A stretch of 64,000 nt of DNA from Paragorgia papillata. Lineage: Eukaryota; Cnidaria; Anthozoa; Scleralcyonacea; Coralliidae. The notes below the pieces were generated by a model. It was given only the letters and a program-made list of their open reading frames with translations, had not been told where the DNA came from and ran no database searches. The position numbers were made by a program, and so were the translations under genes. This document shows positions 34,166-44,311 of the stretch, piece after piece. Where the stretch lies: contig JAWNZC010000467.1 in assembly GCA_035771165.1 (NCBI GenBank), positions 1,673,501 through 1,737,500 on the forward strand. Reading direction: 5' to 3'. How positions within the stretch are numbered: the stretch's first letter is position 1; each line of letters starts with the position of its first letter.

Positions 34166-34600
34166 ATAAGGCCCGATTGCTGTGCTGCTCCGAAAAGATT
34201 TGTACGACTGTCACTGTTTTGACAGTAAATTTAACCTTGTATTTCTTCTGTCTCTTCACCGAGCATTGACAAACTGGTTTCAATGTTTTAGTAATATACA
34301 TCTTAAAGAGTTGTTTTGTCTTCTTCAGCTTACCGATATAATTTGTCACAGACAGCTCACATGGTTTAATCACATTGCCAGTGCCACCAGAGACAAATCA
34401 ACACATCTATGCAGATATGGACAAGCGCAGATTTAACATTGTGGTGAACCTTTACCGCAACTCGATACAGCCAGCTCAGGAATTCCGTGTCAAGATCTAA
34501 CGTCTTCGTGCATACAGCATCGTTGTTTACATCGTCATGGCAATAGCGTCATTGCATGTGTTCCAGATTCAGTTTTTTTAATAAAAATACGCGGAGCAGC
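34166..34600. other. stretch with no recognised feature
   Basis: Open frames on both strands lack recognisable domains. This may be an upstream part of the RTE or Gypsy remnants, too decayed to place. Confidence 0.4.
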
Positions 34601-35046
34601 TTCGATAAGGTTCGATGACACTATCAAGTGGTCACTTTCATATGTCAAATAAAGATCTTTATGACAACCTTCCTAAACTTTTCTCCACCATTCGTCAGCG
34701 TCGTATGGGATTTTCTGGCCATTGTGCAAGAGCAAGTGACCAGCCTGTCACAAACCTTTTCACGACATCACATAATGGAAAGAAGGGGAGAGGGGCTGGT
34801 CACAAAACGTACATATCCATGCTTAAGGAAGACACTGGACTTCAATCTGACATAGAAATAAAAGTCCTAATGATAGACAGAAACCTAGATCTGGAGACAA
34901 CGAGTTGAAAATTTTGCAGTTTCGTCTGCGTGCGACTGATAATATACACGACTATTTTCCAGATTGCGTCTTCCTTGCTTTATTATTATTATTATTATTA
35001 TTATTTTATTATTATTATTTTATTATTATTATTATTTTATTATTAT
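34600..35046 (+). pseudogene. RTE-like LINE 3' end
   Basis: 34615-34908 encodes SNKDLYDNLPKLFSTIRQRR, RMGFSGHCARASDQPVTNLF and KGRGAGHKTYISMLKEDTGL. This R-R-x-x-F-x-G-H-C, P-x-x-T-Y-x-x-x-L-K-x-D-T-G pattern is the C-terminal end of RTE-clade reverse transcriptases. The frame stops at 34906 and is followed by about 70 bp and then a TTATTA-type tail (34980-35046), as RTE elements usually end. The 5' part is missing. Confidence 0.75.
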
Positions 35047-35690
35047 TTAAACTTATTTGAAAACGGTAGCCCTTCAGTGCACTTAGGCTACTGATTTCCA
35101 AGGGGACGTTTTTACACAAAGTATATTATTAACTAATTACAAAATATATAAGGTTACTAATTACAAAATATATAATGTAATTACAGAGGATTTCACATAA
35201 CCCCTGCCGACCGTGCTCCGAAATTCGCCCGCCACCTCCGAAGCCGAAACAGCCAATCAAACTGCGAACCCCGAAACGAACCCGCGAACATCCGAAGCTC
35301 GGAAGTCCGCCATTCACGGCACCACCTCAAAGTTTTCCGCTGGACGTACAGAGCAAATATTCGAATAACAACGGATCCCAACAGTTTCGATAGACAAAAC
35401 CTACAGCGCGTGGATTCGGCAGATTCAAGCGATCATTTCGATATAAAATTTATTTAAATTGGGCAAACAGAAAACATGTTTTGAAACACATGTATAAATA
35501 CGACACTCGCATTATATCTAGACACGCACAGGTAAACGTATAAATATTCATATTTTTGGCGTTATTCGCTACTTATTAATTGCGTTTTGTAGCTTACGCC
35601 ACACGCGTGTAAAATGGACTCCACGCGTATGGAGATTAGCACCCTCCCCGAGCTCCAGGCCTTCTGCCGTACGCCCGGCCAGGAGTCCAG
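35047..35690. other. non-coding stretch
   Basis: There is no gene. A segment at about 35605-35655 (CACGCGTATGGAGATTAGCA) resembles 57648-57685 (CACGCATGCCGAGATTAGCA), marking a dispersed repeat. Confidence 0.45.
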
Positions 35691-35694
35691 AAGG

Positions 35695-36090
35695 TAATTC
35701 GCCACTTCAACGGTAAAAACACGTGTAGTGTCACGTATGCAAAACGTAAACAACGTCGGAAAATGCGGACATTCAGCGCGGTACGTCAATATGGTGGCCA
35801 CTAAGAGATGCGCTTGGGGAATTTGTAAAAACGATCCTCGATAGCCCCGTTTGATGGTCGAAAATAAGAATGGCGGTCCTGTACACTTCGTTCGATTCCC
35901 TGCTTCGAAAAGATTCGTGGGTAAGCGACTGCGATGGATTGCGGCCTGTCATCGAGGCGATTCGTTTGTCTGCTCAAAAGACAGCTATATATGTAGTTTG
36001 CTCGTACTTGGAGAGAACCAAAACCCAGATTCCGTTTCGGTGATAGCTAGGAAAGAAGAGCTATGTTGTCTTTTTCTTCAATATATATAT
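35695..36090 (+). pseudogene. THAP-type zinc-finger gene fragment, copy 1
   Basis: From ATG 35791 the frame reads MVATKRCAWGICKNDPR, a stop, then GGPVHFVRFPASKRFVG, LRWIAACHRGDSFVCSKDS. The order C-x4-C, F-x-x-F-P, W and C-S-K matches a THAP DNA-binding domain, though the final C-x-x-H has Asp where His is expected. A second copy lies inverted at 41690-42076. Downstream of the finger, this copy is cut by the Tc1/IS630-type element. THAP domains occur in host transcription factors and in P-type transposases; I cannot tell which this was. Confidence 0.6.
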
Positions 36091-36093
36091 ATA

Positions 36094-36180
36094 CAGCTAA
36101 TTCAAAAAAGGTTGTCCTTCGCAACCTCAAAACCTTAAACGTTAAACTATAAGCGCGCAGTGCATCATGGGAACGCACGA
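36094..36180 (+). repeat. left terminal inverted repeat of the transposon
   Basis: CAGCTAATTCAAAAAAGGTT, then GTCCTTCG, ACCTTAAACGTTAAACT, GCGCGCAGTGCATCATGGGA. It matches the complement of the right end apart from a few substitutions and the 29-bp insertion there. Confidence 0.85.
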
Positions 36181-36237
36181 TATGTTTTCGCATTAATTAA
36201 CAATTACAAGACTATCGGAGTGAAGGTAATTGTCAAA

Positions 36238-37567
36238 ATGCCGCGTGCGTATAGCCAAGACTTACGATGGAGAGCAATTTGGTGGACCGAAATCATGGCC
36301 TTTCAAATTGACGAAGTGAGCATCTTATTACAAATGTCAACGAAAACTATTTCTCGATATTTGCGAAAATTTCGTATGCTAGGCCATGTAGACACGGCTG
36401 TTATCGGCAGGCCATACGCTTGTGTAGCAATGCACCCGCACGAGGAGCTCGTTATCATGGAGGTTTTGCTGCAGCACCCAGAGAAAACGCTATCTGAAAT
36501 ACTGCACGAAGTTTATGAAGAAACGGGCTCAGAATATGCGTGTTCAACGCTCTTTTACTATTTGAAACGTAACAACATTACGCGAAAGAAGGTTGGTACT
36601 TTAACAATGTGGTTGCATACTTATGCTGAATTATGATTAATATCTTGTGTATGCAGGTGAACTAAGGGAAATCTAAATTATTTAGCTTGGTAAAATCGCC
36701 CTTCAGAGATGTGATGATGCAAGGGTTGAATTCAGAGCGGCAACGGGCGTCTTCTCAGAAGATATGTTCGTTTTCTTGGACGAGAGTGGATATGTAAGTT
36801 ATTGGCATGCGTACATGAGATGATAAAAAACTTCAGTGTTGCCGTTGGTGTTGTGAGTAACTTTGCTAATATAGTTGTGCTAAAGCAAGTCATAAGTAAC
36901 GATCGAACAATCAATGATATTCGTTCATTCATTTCATACGTTTTGCAGGATAAGAGAATTTTAAGATCGCATGGGTACAGTTTGAAAGGACAACGAGCGA
37001 AAGTCAGAAGACGCTATTCTCCTTGGGGACCACGTATAACCACGATTCCTATCATAAGTTACAACGAAGGCTTGTTAGATGTCGGACTGTATGAAGGACA
37101 TGTCACCGGTGAAACTTTCCTTGACTTTGTTAATACTGTACTGACCCCATGCTTACTCCCTTTTGATGGTTTTAATCCTCAATTCCATTGTAATTCTCGG
37201 TAAAGTATTTGTTCTAGCTGGTTTTTCCATAATAACTTATTGCCCACTTATAACCTATAGAGATTTTGCTTAGTCTAAAATTTTGCCTATAAATATTACG
37301 ATTCTTGCAGATAATGCTGCTATTCACCACACACGAGAAGTTGTTGATACGATAAATGCCACAGGAGCGCTTCTTATATTTTTGCCACCCTATTCGCCTG
37401 ACTTCATGCCTTGTGAGGATCTGTTTTCACAGTCGAAAAGCTATATTCGACAGAACGACATTGCTTGGCAAGATTCGCCCGATCCAGAATTGATGGTACT
37501 CGATTCATTTCTTCAAGTGACAGATGAAGAAATCCGAAACTATATTCGGCATGCTGAATACGCGTAA
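36238..37567 (+). pseudogene. DD34E transposase (DDE_3/IS630 type), four exons, one frameshift
   Basis: Proposed exons: 36238-36591, 36686-36793, 36949-37199, 37311-37567, all introns GT-AG. Exon 1 gives MPRAYSQDLRWRAIW and a helix-turn-helix (EVSILLQMSTKTISRYLRKF). Exon 2 ends with FVFLDESGY (first catalytic D). Exon 3 has RSHGYSLKGQR. Exon 4 begins at the second D (DNAAIHH) and has PPYSPDFMPCEDLFSQ, the E 34 residues after that D. The intact product would be about 322 residues, close to Tc1 size. Exon 3 is one base too long: the frame leaving FDGFNP does not meet the frame needed for the DNAAIH codon, so a single extra base near 37180 disables it. Introns and start are inferred. Confidence 0.8.
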
Positions 37568-37625
37568 CAATGTTAATGAATAATAAAATAGTATTTATTT
37601 TAACATAATTTATATGCATAGCTAT

Positions 37626-38752
37626 TTACAGATTTGACATTTGTGTCAAAAGATTTTGCTTCTGTTCCTCAAACTGTTCTGCCGTGAGAACCCCACATTC
37701 TTCCAAACCTTTCAGGTCTTTCAGTTGTTGGATGATACCTGAACGGATTCTTAACTGAAAATTAATTTATAAAAATAGATTAATACTGTGACTGTTTGTA
37801 TACGTTTCAAATAGAATACAATGCAAGTTTAACTTGCTTTGAGGATTAATTATAGCCCCGTGAATCTCTGATACTTAAAAAATAATAACCTAGACCATCA
37901 GGAATTGCACACGTTAACATGCCCATACCTTTCTTTCCATGTCATCTTCGCCATGCTGAACAGTCTGTGGAACTGCTTCCACCGATCCACTGCACGTTGC
38001 TGTTGCAGTTTGTCGCGGAGTACTCCTTGGTTTTTGGCCAGCGAAAAACGGGATCTTTGGTGGCATGTCCTCACTGGTGTGTGTCCCGTTAACCTTAAAA
38101 TGATAGTACAGAAGTATAGATTTAGTTGTGGTGAAAATAAGTTAGATTATTACATGTATGCGAAGATAATATTGTAGCACATTACCAGCATTTTACCCCA
38201 GACTCTCAGTTTAAACTCTGGAGTATCTTGCACGTGCTTTTCTCTTAAATTTTGTAATCTGATTTCAAACTCAGATCGGGATGGAGTAGGTGTATCTATA
38301 AATGTGTTTTAAAATAATGTAAATTAAGTTGAAATTGTTTATTAATCTTATCAAAATAAGCGAATAATTCGAACACGTCTACCTTCATCGTTTGAATCGA
38401 GCAAAACGTCAGATCGTCTTCGTTTTGGACCCCTAGATGACGTAGGCTTATCTTGGATAATTTCTGCCCATAAAATGATCCAACCATCTTTCGCTGACGT
38501 GTACGCATCCCCGAGGTTGGAACTGTTGCTGATGGTGAACCGTTGATTTTTGCCGGTTATGTAGCCAAGACGAAACGAGTTTGCGTCGGCGGGTGCTGAA
38601 AGTTCCTCGCGAAAATTTTCCAGCAGAAATTTTCTCAAATCTTATACGCTATCAAATATCGGAACATTTTGATGCCTGTACGTGTCAAACTTGGATCTAT
38701 TGGCTTGATGAACAACCTTAAATATCACGTTGACAGTATCTCCTTCAGCCAT
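37626..38752 (-). pseudogene. accessory gene of the transposon, four exons, one stop
   Basis: Minus strand from ATG at 38752. Exons 38752-38383, 38295-38186, 38093-37929 and 37754-37626; all introns GT-AG and all junctions keep frame, giving 257 residues. The N-terminal ~120 residues (MAEGDTVNVIFKVVHQANRS, LGYITGKNQRFTISNSSNLG, DGWIILWAEI) look like a compact alpha/beta domain, possibly ubiquitin- or PB1-like. The middle is Pro/Thr/Ser-rich. The C-terminal 40 residues (LKDLKGLEECGVLTAEQFEE, QKQNLL) resemble a SHOCT domain. One in-frame TAA near 38641 breaks this copy. It is convergent with the transposase, 58 bp apart. Its function is unknown; domain calls are by eye. Confidence 0.6.
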
Positions 38753-39302
38753 TTTAATATTAACTTGTTCTGTACAGATAAGGTAACTTGTTCGAAAGCG
38801 CGTGCGAAGTAAATGCGAAGAATTTCCAATGTCAGCGAATTACTACAGTAGTTTGGTATGAAATTGAATAGCTAAAATGCAAGCCCAAGGAGGTGGACCC
38901 TTTGAAATCACATGGGAATTAATTAGAACTAATTTCAATACCAAACGAGTAATTTGCTGGCAAATTCGATCTCCCGTCATTCTAGTTTAGAATAAATTTA
39001 GAATCCCATTGGGAATTCTTTGACATGCACTTTGCATTAACTTTCTACGCATAATATTGCTACGCAAGCGTATGGTCTGCCGATAACAGTCGTGTCTAGG
39101 ACTCGAATTTCGCAAATATCGAGAAATCATTTTCTTTAATTGACATCTATAAAAAGTATACTCATCGATTTCAAAGTCCACGTCAGTTTCGGTCAACCAA
39201 ATTGCTATCCATCGTATATCGTGGCTATACCATGGATAGTTAAAAGAGTTAAAAGTCTTTTAGCTATATCCATGGCTATACGCACGCCGCATTTTGACAA
39301 TA

Positions 39303-39508
39303 AGGCCCTGTTTATACGTCGCTCTTGTGTCGAGTCAAATTCATTTTTATTTCCCGAAAATCGACGTATAAATATAATGTTAAATCTGAGACAAGCTCGT
39401 GTTATTACAATGTATGTTTACGACGATCTTTTGATGGATTTTTCATATATATTTTCGGGAAAAAATTGAATTTGACTCGACACCAGAGCGACGTATAAAC
39501 AGGGCCTT
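39303..39508. mobile_element. MITE with GGCCCTGTTTATACGTCG ends
   Basis: About 206 bp. Left end GGCCCTGTTTATACGTCGCT and right end AGCGACGTATAAACAGGGCC are exact inverted repeats, and matching extends through GTCGAGTCAAATTCA. It lies in the transposon between the accessory gene and the right TIR. The target duplication is not clear. Confidence 0.75.
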
Positions 39509-39551
39509 TACATTCACTCCGTTAATTAATATTAAAGCAGATCGTGCGTTC

Positions 39552-39580
39552 CAGGGCGCTTATATAATATAAGCGCCCTG
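39552..39580. mobile_element. 29-bp perfect palindrome with hAT-like ends in the right TIR
   Basis: It begins CAGGGCGCTTATAT and ends with the exact complement, ATATAAGCGCCCTG. The left TIR shows the empty site (GGGAACGCACGA). The flanks gtgcgttc (39544-39551) and atgcgttc (39581-39588) agree in 7 of 8 positions, as for an 8-bp hAT duplication. Confidence 0.65.
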
Positions 39581-39665
39581 ATGCGTTCCCATGATGCATT
39601 GCGCGCTCACAGTTTAACGTTTAAGGTTTTGAGTTTTCGAAGGACAACCTTTTTTGAATTAGCTG
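39581..39665 (-). repeat. right terminal inverted repeat of the transposon
   Basis: Complement of the left TIR, ending TTTTTTGAATTAGCTG at 39665, followed by TA. Confidence 0.85.
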
Positions 39666-39667
39666 TA

Positions 39668-39701
<34 letters not shown>

Positions 39702-39705
<4 letters not shown>

Positions 39706-40280
39706 TTGTATTTTTTCTTTGGTTCATAAGGCTCTCGATCATATTTACTAAATATTCCGTTGTTTAAGACCGCTACTGGTCAAAGATCTTTTTATTATCG
39801 CACTGTGAATTTATGGAACAACTTAGACACTTCTTTAAAGTTGAGCAAATCTGTGCATACCTTTAAACGAAAGTTGCGAAGTCAGCTACTTAAACAGTTT
39901 AATTCTTAGGATGAAGTATAGTGTACTAATATATATATACTTGTATTTTTTCTTCGGTTCATAAGGCTCTCGATCATATTTACTAAATATTCCGTTGTTT
40001 AAGACCGCTACTGGTCAAAGATCTTTTTATTATCGCACTGTGAATTTATGGAACGACTTAGACACTTCTTTAAAGTTGAGCAAATCTGTGCATACCTTTA
40101 AACGAAAGTTGCAGCTACTTAAACAGTTTAATTCTTAGGATGAAGTATAGTGTACTAATATATTTAATATATTGTAATATAGCGTAGTTAATGTTAATAT
40201 TCATAAATTTGTTATCTTTTTTTGTAATTGTTAACTGAAAAGCCTCTCTGGGGAGTGATCAAGTAAAGTATTGTATTGCA
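39702..40280 (+). pseudogene. CR1/L2-like LINE 3' end, tandemly duplicated
   Basis: The frame encodes TGQRSFYYRTVNLWNNLDTS and SKSVHTFKRKLRSQLLKQFN, the C-terminus of CR1/L2-type reverse transcriptases. A unit of about 236 bp (39702-39937) is followed at once by a second copy (39938 to about 40160) lacking six bases. The 3' tail GAAAAGCCTCTCTGGGGAGT and AAGTAAAGTATTGTATTG is a LINE end. Both units start TACTTGTATTTTTTCTT and GGTTCATAAGGCTCTCGA, also present by the second THAP copy at 41640-41690. Confidence 0.75.
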
Positions 40281-40593
40281 TTTTATACAACAACCTAAGA
40301 AAAGCAAACAATCTGATTGGCTAAGAACTATGCGTTATTAAAGTACACATGCACAGCTGACCTAACGAAGTCGCAAAATTTTTTTGTTTTATTTAAATTT
40401 TATCAAATTATACGTTTGAAGATGCAACTTGGTAGAAAATAAAGTGAATTTCATCTGTCTGAGGATTACACATATCACTCAGTGATGAGAGACACGGTCA
40501 TCAAGTCGTTGTCCGACGACACAGACATTAAAATTATCGAAAATACATAAATATGGTCACTTAATACCTTTCGTCTCCGGCGCACAACGCTAT

Positions 40594-40836
40594 CTACTCC
40601 ACAGCTTCAGAAATTTTCTCATACAATTTCCATTCCTCTTCATGGAAATACTGTTCAGCCATACAAATCCAGGAGATATCAGCCATATTAATGTCAACAA
40701 GATTTCCAAACACAGAATATATTATTTCGCTGGTTAGTACGCGTGCTTCTTGGCCTTCTCCAACGATAAATGCTTTCCCAGCTGAATTTGAAGCATAAGC
40801 GTCCAAATATACATGGGACAGCAAGATCCCGTCCAA
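40594..40836 (-). CDS. unrecognised open frame
   Basis: 80 codons, starting MDGILLSHVYLDAYASNSAG and ending EEEWKLYEKISEAVE then stop. Amino-acid composition is protein-like, but I recognise no family. It could be an exon or a piece of a transposon gene, or chance. Confidence 0.3.
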   Translation of the reverse strand: MDGILLSHVYLDAYASNSAGKAFIVGEGQEARVLTSEIIYSVFGNLVDINMADISWICMAEQYFHEEEWKLYEKISEAVE

Positions 40837-41154
40837 AAGAACTAATCTGTTTGTTCAACGATAAATATTTTGGACACGAAGTTGGAATAAACTTTCAATT
40901 TTGTAAATCACAATCGATTTGTCATGATCATGATTTGCATAAATTATACGTGACGTAACCTGAAGCTGAAAAATTAGCCAATCAGGACAGCCTTATTTCT
41001 TCTGTCGCCCAATCAGATTGCTTTATTTGTATAGATCACTTATGACGTAATTAAACATGAATTGAAAATTTTACCTCCTTTTCAATAGCCCTGCCGTTTC
41101 GACGATTAAAAAATATCAAACATTTCTTATTAAAATAATAAAATTTGATGTATA

Positions 41155-41345
41155 TAACAAATAGATGACATTTTTCCGTGCGTGTGTACTGTAATAACGC
41201 ACAGAAGACGTCACAGCGTGTAAAGAACAACAGTCACACCACTCGACTTCGTCTCGTGGCGTACTTTTTTGTTCTTTACACGCTGTGACGTCATCTGTGC
41301 GTTATTACAGTACACACGCACGGAAAAATGTTATCTATTTGTTAA
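41155..41345. repeat. 191-bp foldback element FB3
   Basis: Arms of about 85 bp: AACAAATAGATGACATTTTT, CCGTGCGTGTGTACTGTAAT, AACGCACAGAAGACGTCACA, GCGTGTAAAGAACAA and complements, with a short GC-rich loop (CGACTTCGTCTCG). It contains two ACGTCA motifs. It is non-coding. Confidence 0.8.
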
Positions 41346-41639
41346 GTAAGAAACGCAGATAAACCAGCGTGCAGACTCATGTTACATGTTGATGCTGTAT
41401 TGTGTAATTTGAGTCTGCACGCTCCCGCAGAGAAACGAAGGAGAGACTGCCCTTTCTCTTTTAAAATTAGCTGAACCTGTTCACAACGAAGTTCCAAAAC
41501 AAATGGAGGAATTGTCTATTGCCGAAATTTTGGTGGCATTGGGCAGTCTCCACTAACAATCGTCTTTTCGCTTCTCTGGGAGATCTGTTCGGGGTAGCTG
41601 TCTGCGTTCCTTTTGAAGTCGCCTTGCCTATACAAAACA

Positions 41640-42076
41640 ATGCTCGAGAGCCTTATGAACCTAAAAAAAAATACAAGTATATATACTGAAGAAAAAGACA
41701 ACTTACCTCTTCTTTGCTAGGTATTGCTGAAACTTAATCTGGGTTTTCTGATGTGGGTCCGTTCTCTCCAACTACAAATACAGCTGTATTTTGAGCAGAC
41801 AAAGGAATCGCCTCGATGACAAGCTGTAATTCATCGCAGTCGCATATCCACGAACCTTTTCGGAATTCGGAGCAGGAAATAGAACGAAGTGTACAGGATC
41901 GCCATTCTTATTTTTGACCATCAAATGGGGGTATCGATAATCGTTTTTACAAGTTCCCCAAGCGCATCTTAGTGGCCACCATTTTGACGCACCGCGCTGA
42001 ATGTCCGCATTTTTCGACTTTGTTAACGTTTTGCAACACGTGACACGTGGTTTTAGCGTTGAAGTAGTGAATTGGC
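41640..42076 (-). pseudogene. THAP-type zinc-finger gene fragment, copy 2 (inverted)
   Basis: From 41982 on the minus strand: MVATKM, then a frame loss caused by two missing bases compared with copy 1. The DNA then matches copy 1 through the finger. Downstream there is a clear splice donor (GAAGAG|GTAAGT) and acceptor (TTTTTTTTAG|GTTCATAAGG), suggesting a spliced gene. The copies decayed in different ways: a stop in copy 1, a frameshift in copy 2. Confidence 0.55.
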
Positions 42077-42104
42077 GCCCAATGATCCCAAAACTATGTA
42101 TATT

Positions 42105-42232
42105 AACTTCGATACTTCAAATTTTTAGCGCTCCATCGCTCTTTTTAAGAGATTCACAACACTTAGCTTAATTATTTTGAAAAATACAGCTTCACCTGAT
42201 ATGTAATACTTCACCTAGTCTCCTCAGCAGGG
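42105..42232 (+). repeat. dispersed repeat, short form
   Basis: Matches, inverted, 10500-10550 (TTAACTTCGATACTTCAAAT and TTTAGCGCTCCATC) joined directly to 9030-9085 (GATATGTAATACTTCACCTA), so it is an internally deleted relative of the repeat in 8991-10770. Confidence 0.6.
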
Positions 42233-42398
42233 AACTGATCAAGGAATTGGCATCAATGGAAAAGTGGGGGGAGTTGCCTGCCAAAACTCGACATATATTT
42301 TTGGACTCGCGGAAATGTTGCCGCGCATCGCGAATTTGAATTTAAGAAAGGAGACGTAACCTTCAATTTCATTTGGCACTGAGGGAAGATTGCGGTGC

Positions 42399-44018
42399 TA
42401 TGTAGGCTCGGTTTCCAGCCTTATTTCGGGCTGCGACCCGCCCCCGAAATCACAGCTGGGCTCGTGAGCTTGTCATTGTCAATTTCCACCAATCACAAAT
42501 GAGCCTGCATTTTCAGCAGGCATATATTATTGAACATTTGTATAAATTATCGTGACAGCCCAAAGTGGCGGTCAATGGAAAGCTGTTAGAGAGCTTAAAC
42601 AAATACAACGCGAACGTCAAGGACGACGTTCTTAACACAATACAATTTTCTTCACACAACAAATAAAATGAATAATTTTTAGTCCCAAGAGTAATCGTAA
42701 CGCCGCCCCCGTTCAATATACAATTACATTGCCGTCGTCGTCCTAGGTTGCTTAAGCTCCCTAACAAGTGAGGCGTACGACCGAATTTTCGAAACTTTTG
42801 AAGATTATTGTTTTAAAATATTTGCAACGTGACCATTAGTGGCCAAGATGTGTTTGCCATTTAGCCTATTAGGACAGGAAAATCACTGATATTTCAGTCA
42901 GCGTCAATAGTGTGTTGATATCGTAAAACCTAACACGAAATCAATCACAACTGCGATTTCGCCTTTGATTTCTTTCATGGAAGATGATCAGATGCGGTTT
43001 CTATGTCAGTTTGAATCACGGTAGAGTTCGGCGACAATTTATAGAACGACGAAGATGCTAAAAAGCGAATTGAACCTGGTGAATGTCAGATTATTTACTT
43101 ACGTTAATACCGTTTGCGTCTTCGTGAAATTGCGGGCCTAATTGTTGATTAAAGATGCATTGCCAGAAATTTGGGACAAGATAGTGGCGCGCGTGCGCAT
43201 TAACGACCATAATAATGGAGATTCTCAACAGTAAATAATAAGGAGAGCACACAATTATTCAAATTTTGTTTAAATGGTGATATATTTCTTCTTTGCCCAG
43301 ATTCATCTGATTTCAGGATGGACTAAGCAACAGTTGTAACTAAAAAAAAATTGCTTAGCTCGACGACAAAATACTTCCCGAGCTTGTCTTACTTGCCATA
43401 AAGCGCCACTATCCATAGTGTTAGCCATAGGAATCTTTGTAAACAGGTGCTAGAAATTGACCAACAACGTTATGGGCGATGCGAAGTCTCCAGATCGCGA
43501 TGCATTCGGCATGAGCCAGTCTACTTCCTGAGCACATAAAGATCCTGATTTGTCCCTAGCATAGTACTTCCTTAAGCGTTTGAACTTGCTTGATTTCACA
43601 GTTCTTATAGCCGTTTACAGGTTGTTTACATATACATGCATGCACGATTTAGGCAAATTCTAAATAACTCAATGACCTGAATACTGAAATACAGTAGAAT
43701 CAAACGCATTAGAATATTTACTTTTTTTTGGCGACAGAGTGCAGCGGCACAAATGACCAAAATTTCTGGTGATGGTCCATAAGAAAAGATTGCACCTTGC
43801 TTCAATTCACGAGGCTCGCTGAATTATAAGTCGTGTATTTGCTGCATTTCTTCCATTTCAAACATCTGCGATTTATCGTTATGACAAAAATATCTTTGCC
43901 GTGTGTAAATTATGCATTACGTCACAGACATAACAAGCCGCTCACGCGTCCAGCCGTTCGTAGAGGGCGGGTAAAGTCCCTCGATTCGAGATAAGGCTGG
44001 AAATCGACCCTAGGTGCT
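42399..44018. mobile_element. possible non-autonomous DNA element
   Basis: Left CTCGGTTTCCAGCCTTATTT and right AGATAAGGCTGGAAATCGA are inverted near-copies 1.6 kb apart, with CTCGTGAGC and GCTCACGCG also facing each other. No transposase was found inside. A duplication was not identified. Confidence 0.4.
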
Positions 44019-44311
44019 TTGATCCGGTTATCAAAGTTAAAATTGACTAACACTTGCGCAATAGAACGCATAGGTTGATGCTGCTGGTTGGTAATGTTGA
44101 AGTCGTGTCAAATTTTATATATCGTACACTTTGTAGTAAACTATTTTAGAAGTGTAATAACGTTCTGGTGCTCTTCGAGTGCAGATCACAGTCGCCTCAA
44201 TGTAAGTTATTTTTTAAAAAAAATGTAGTTTTCCAGCTTCTCAATAGCTGAGCGGGGCTGGGCTTCTATTTTCTTTTTAAATTTGCTTTAGTGCAGACTT
44301 AAATTAAATTG

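Larger units (their letters stand above)
36094..39665 (+). mobile_element. Tc1/IS630-type DNA transposon, complete, with two convergent genes
   Basis: The ends are inverted: CAGCTAATTCAAAAAAGGTT on both sides, and the match continues for about 95 bp to CATGGGAACGCA. Target site is TA on each side within a (TA)n tract. The plus strand carries a DD34E transposase (36238-37567), the minus strand a second spliced gene (37626-38752). A MITE (39303-39508) and a 29-bp palindrome (39552-39580) inserted later. The 192-bp element at 57390-57581 has related ends. At 3.57 kb it is long for Tc1-like elements. Confidence 0.85.

Noticed and set aside
36802..36948. Start of the 133-codon frame as a separate gene
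   Set aside because: Its first part is intron 2 of the transposase; only the part after the TTTTGCAG acceptor is coding.
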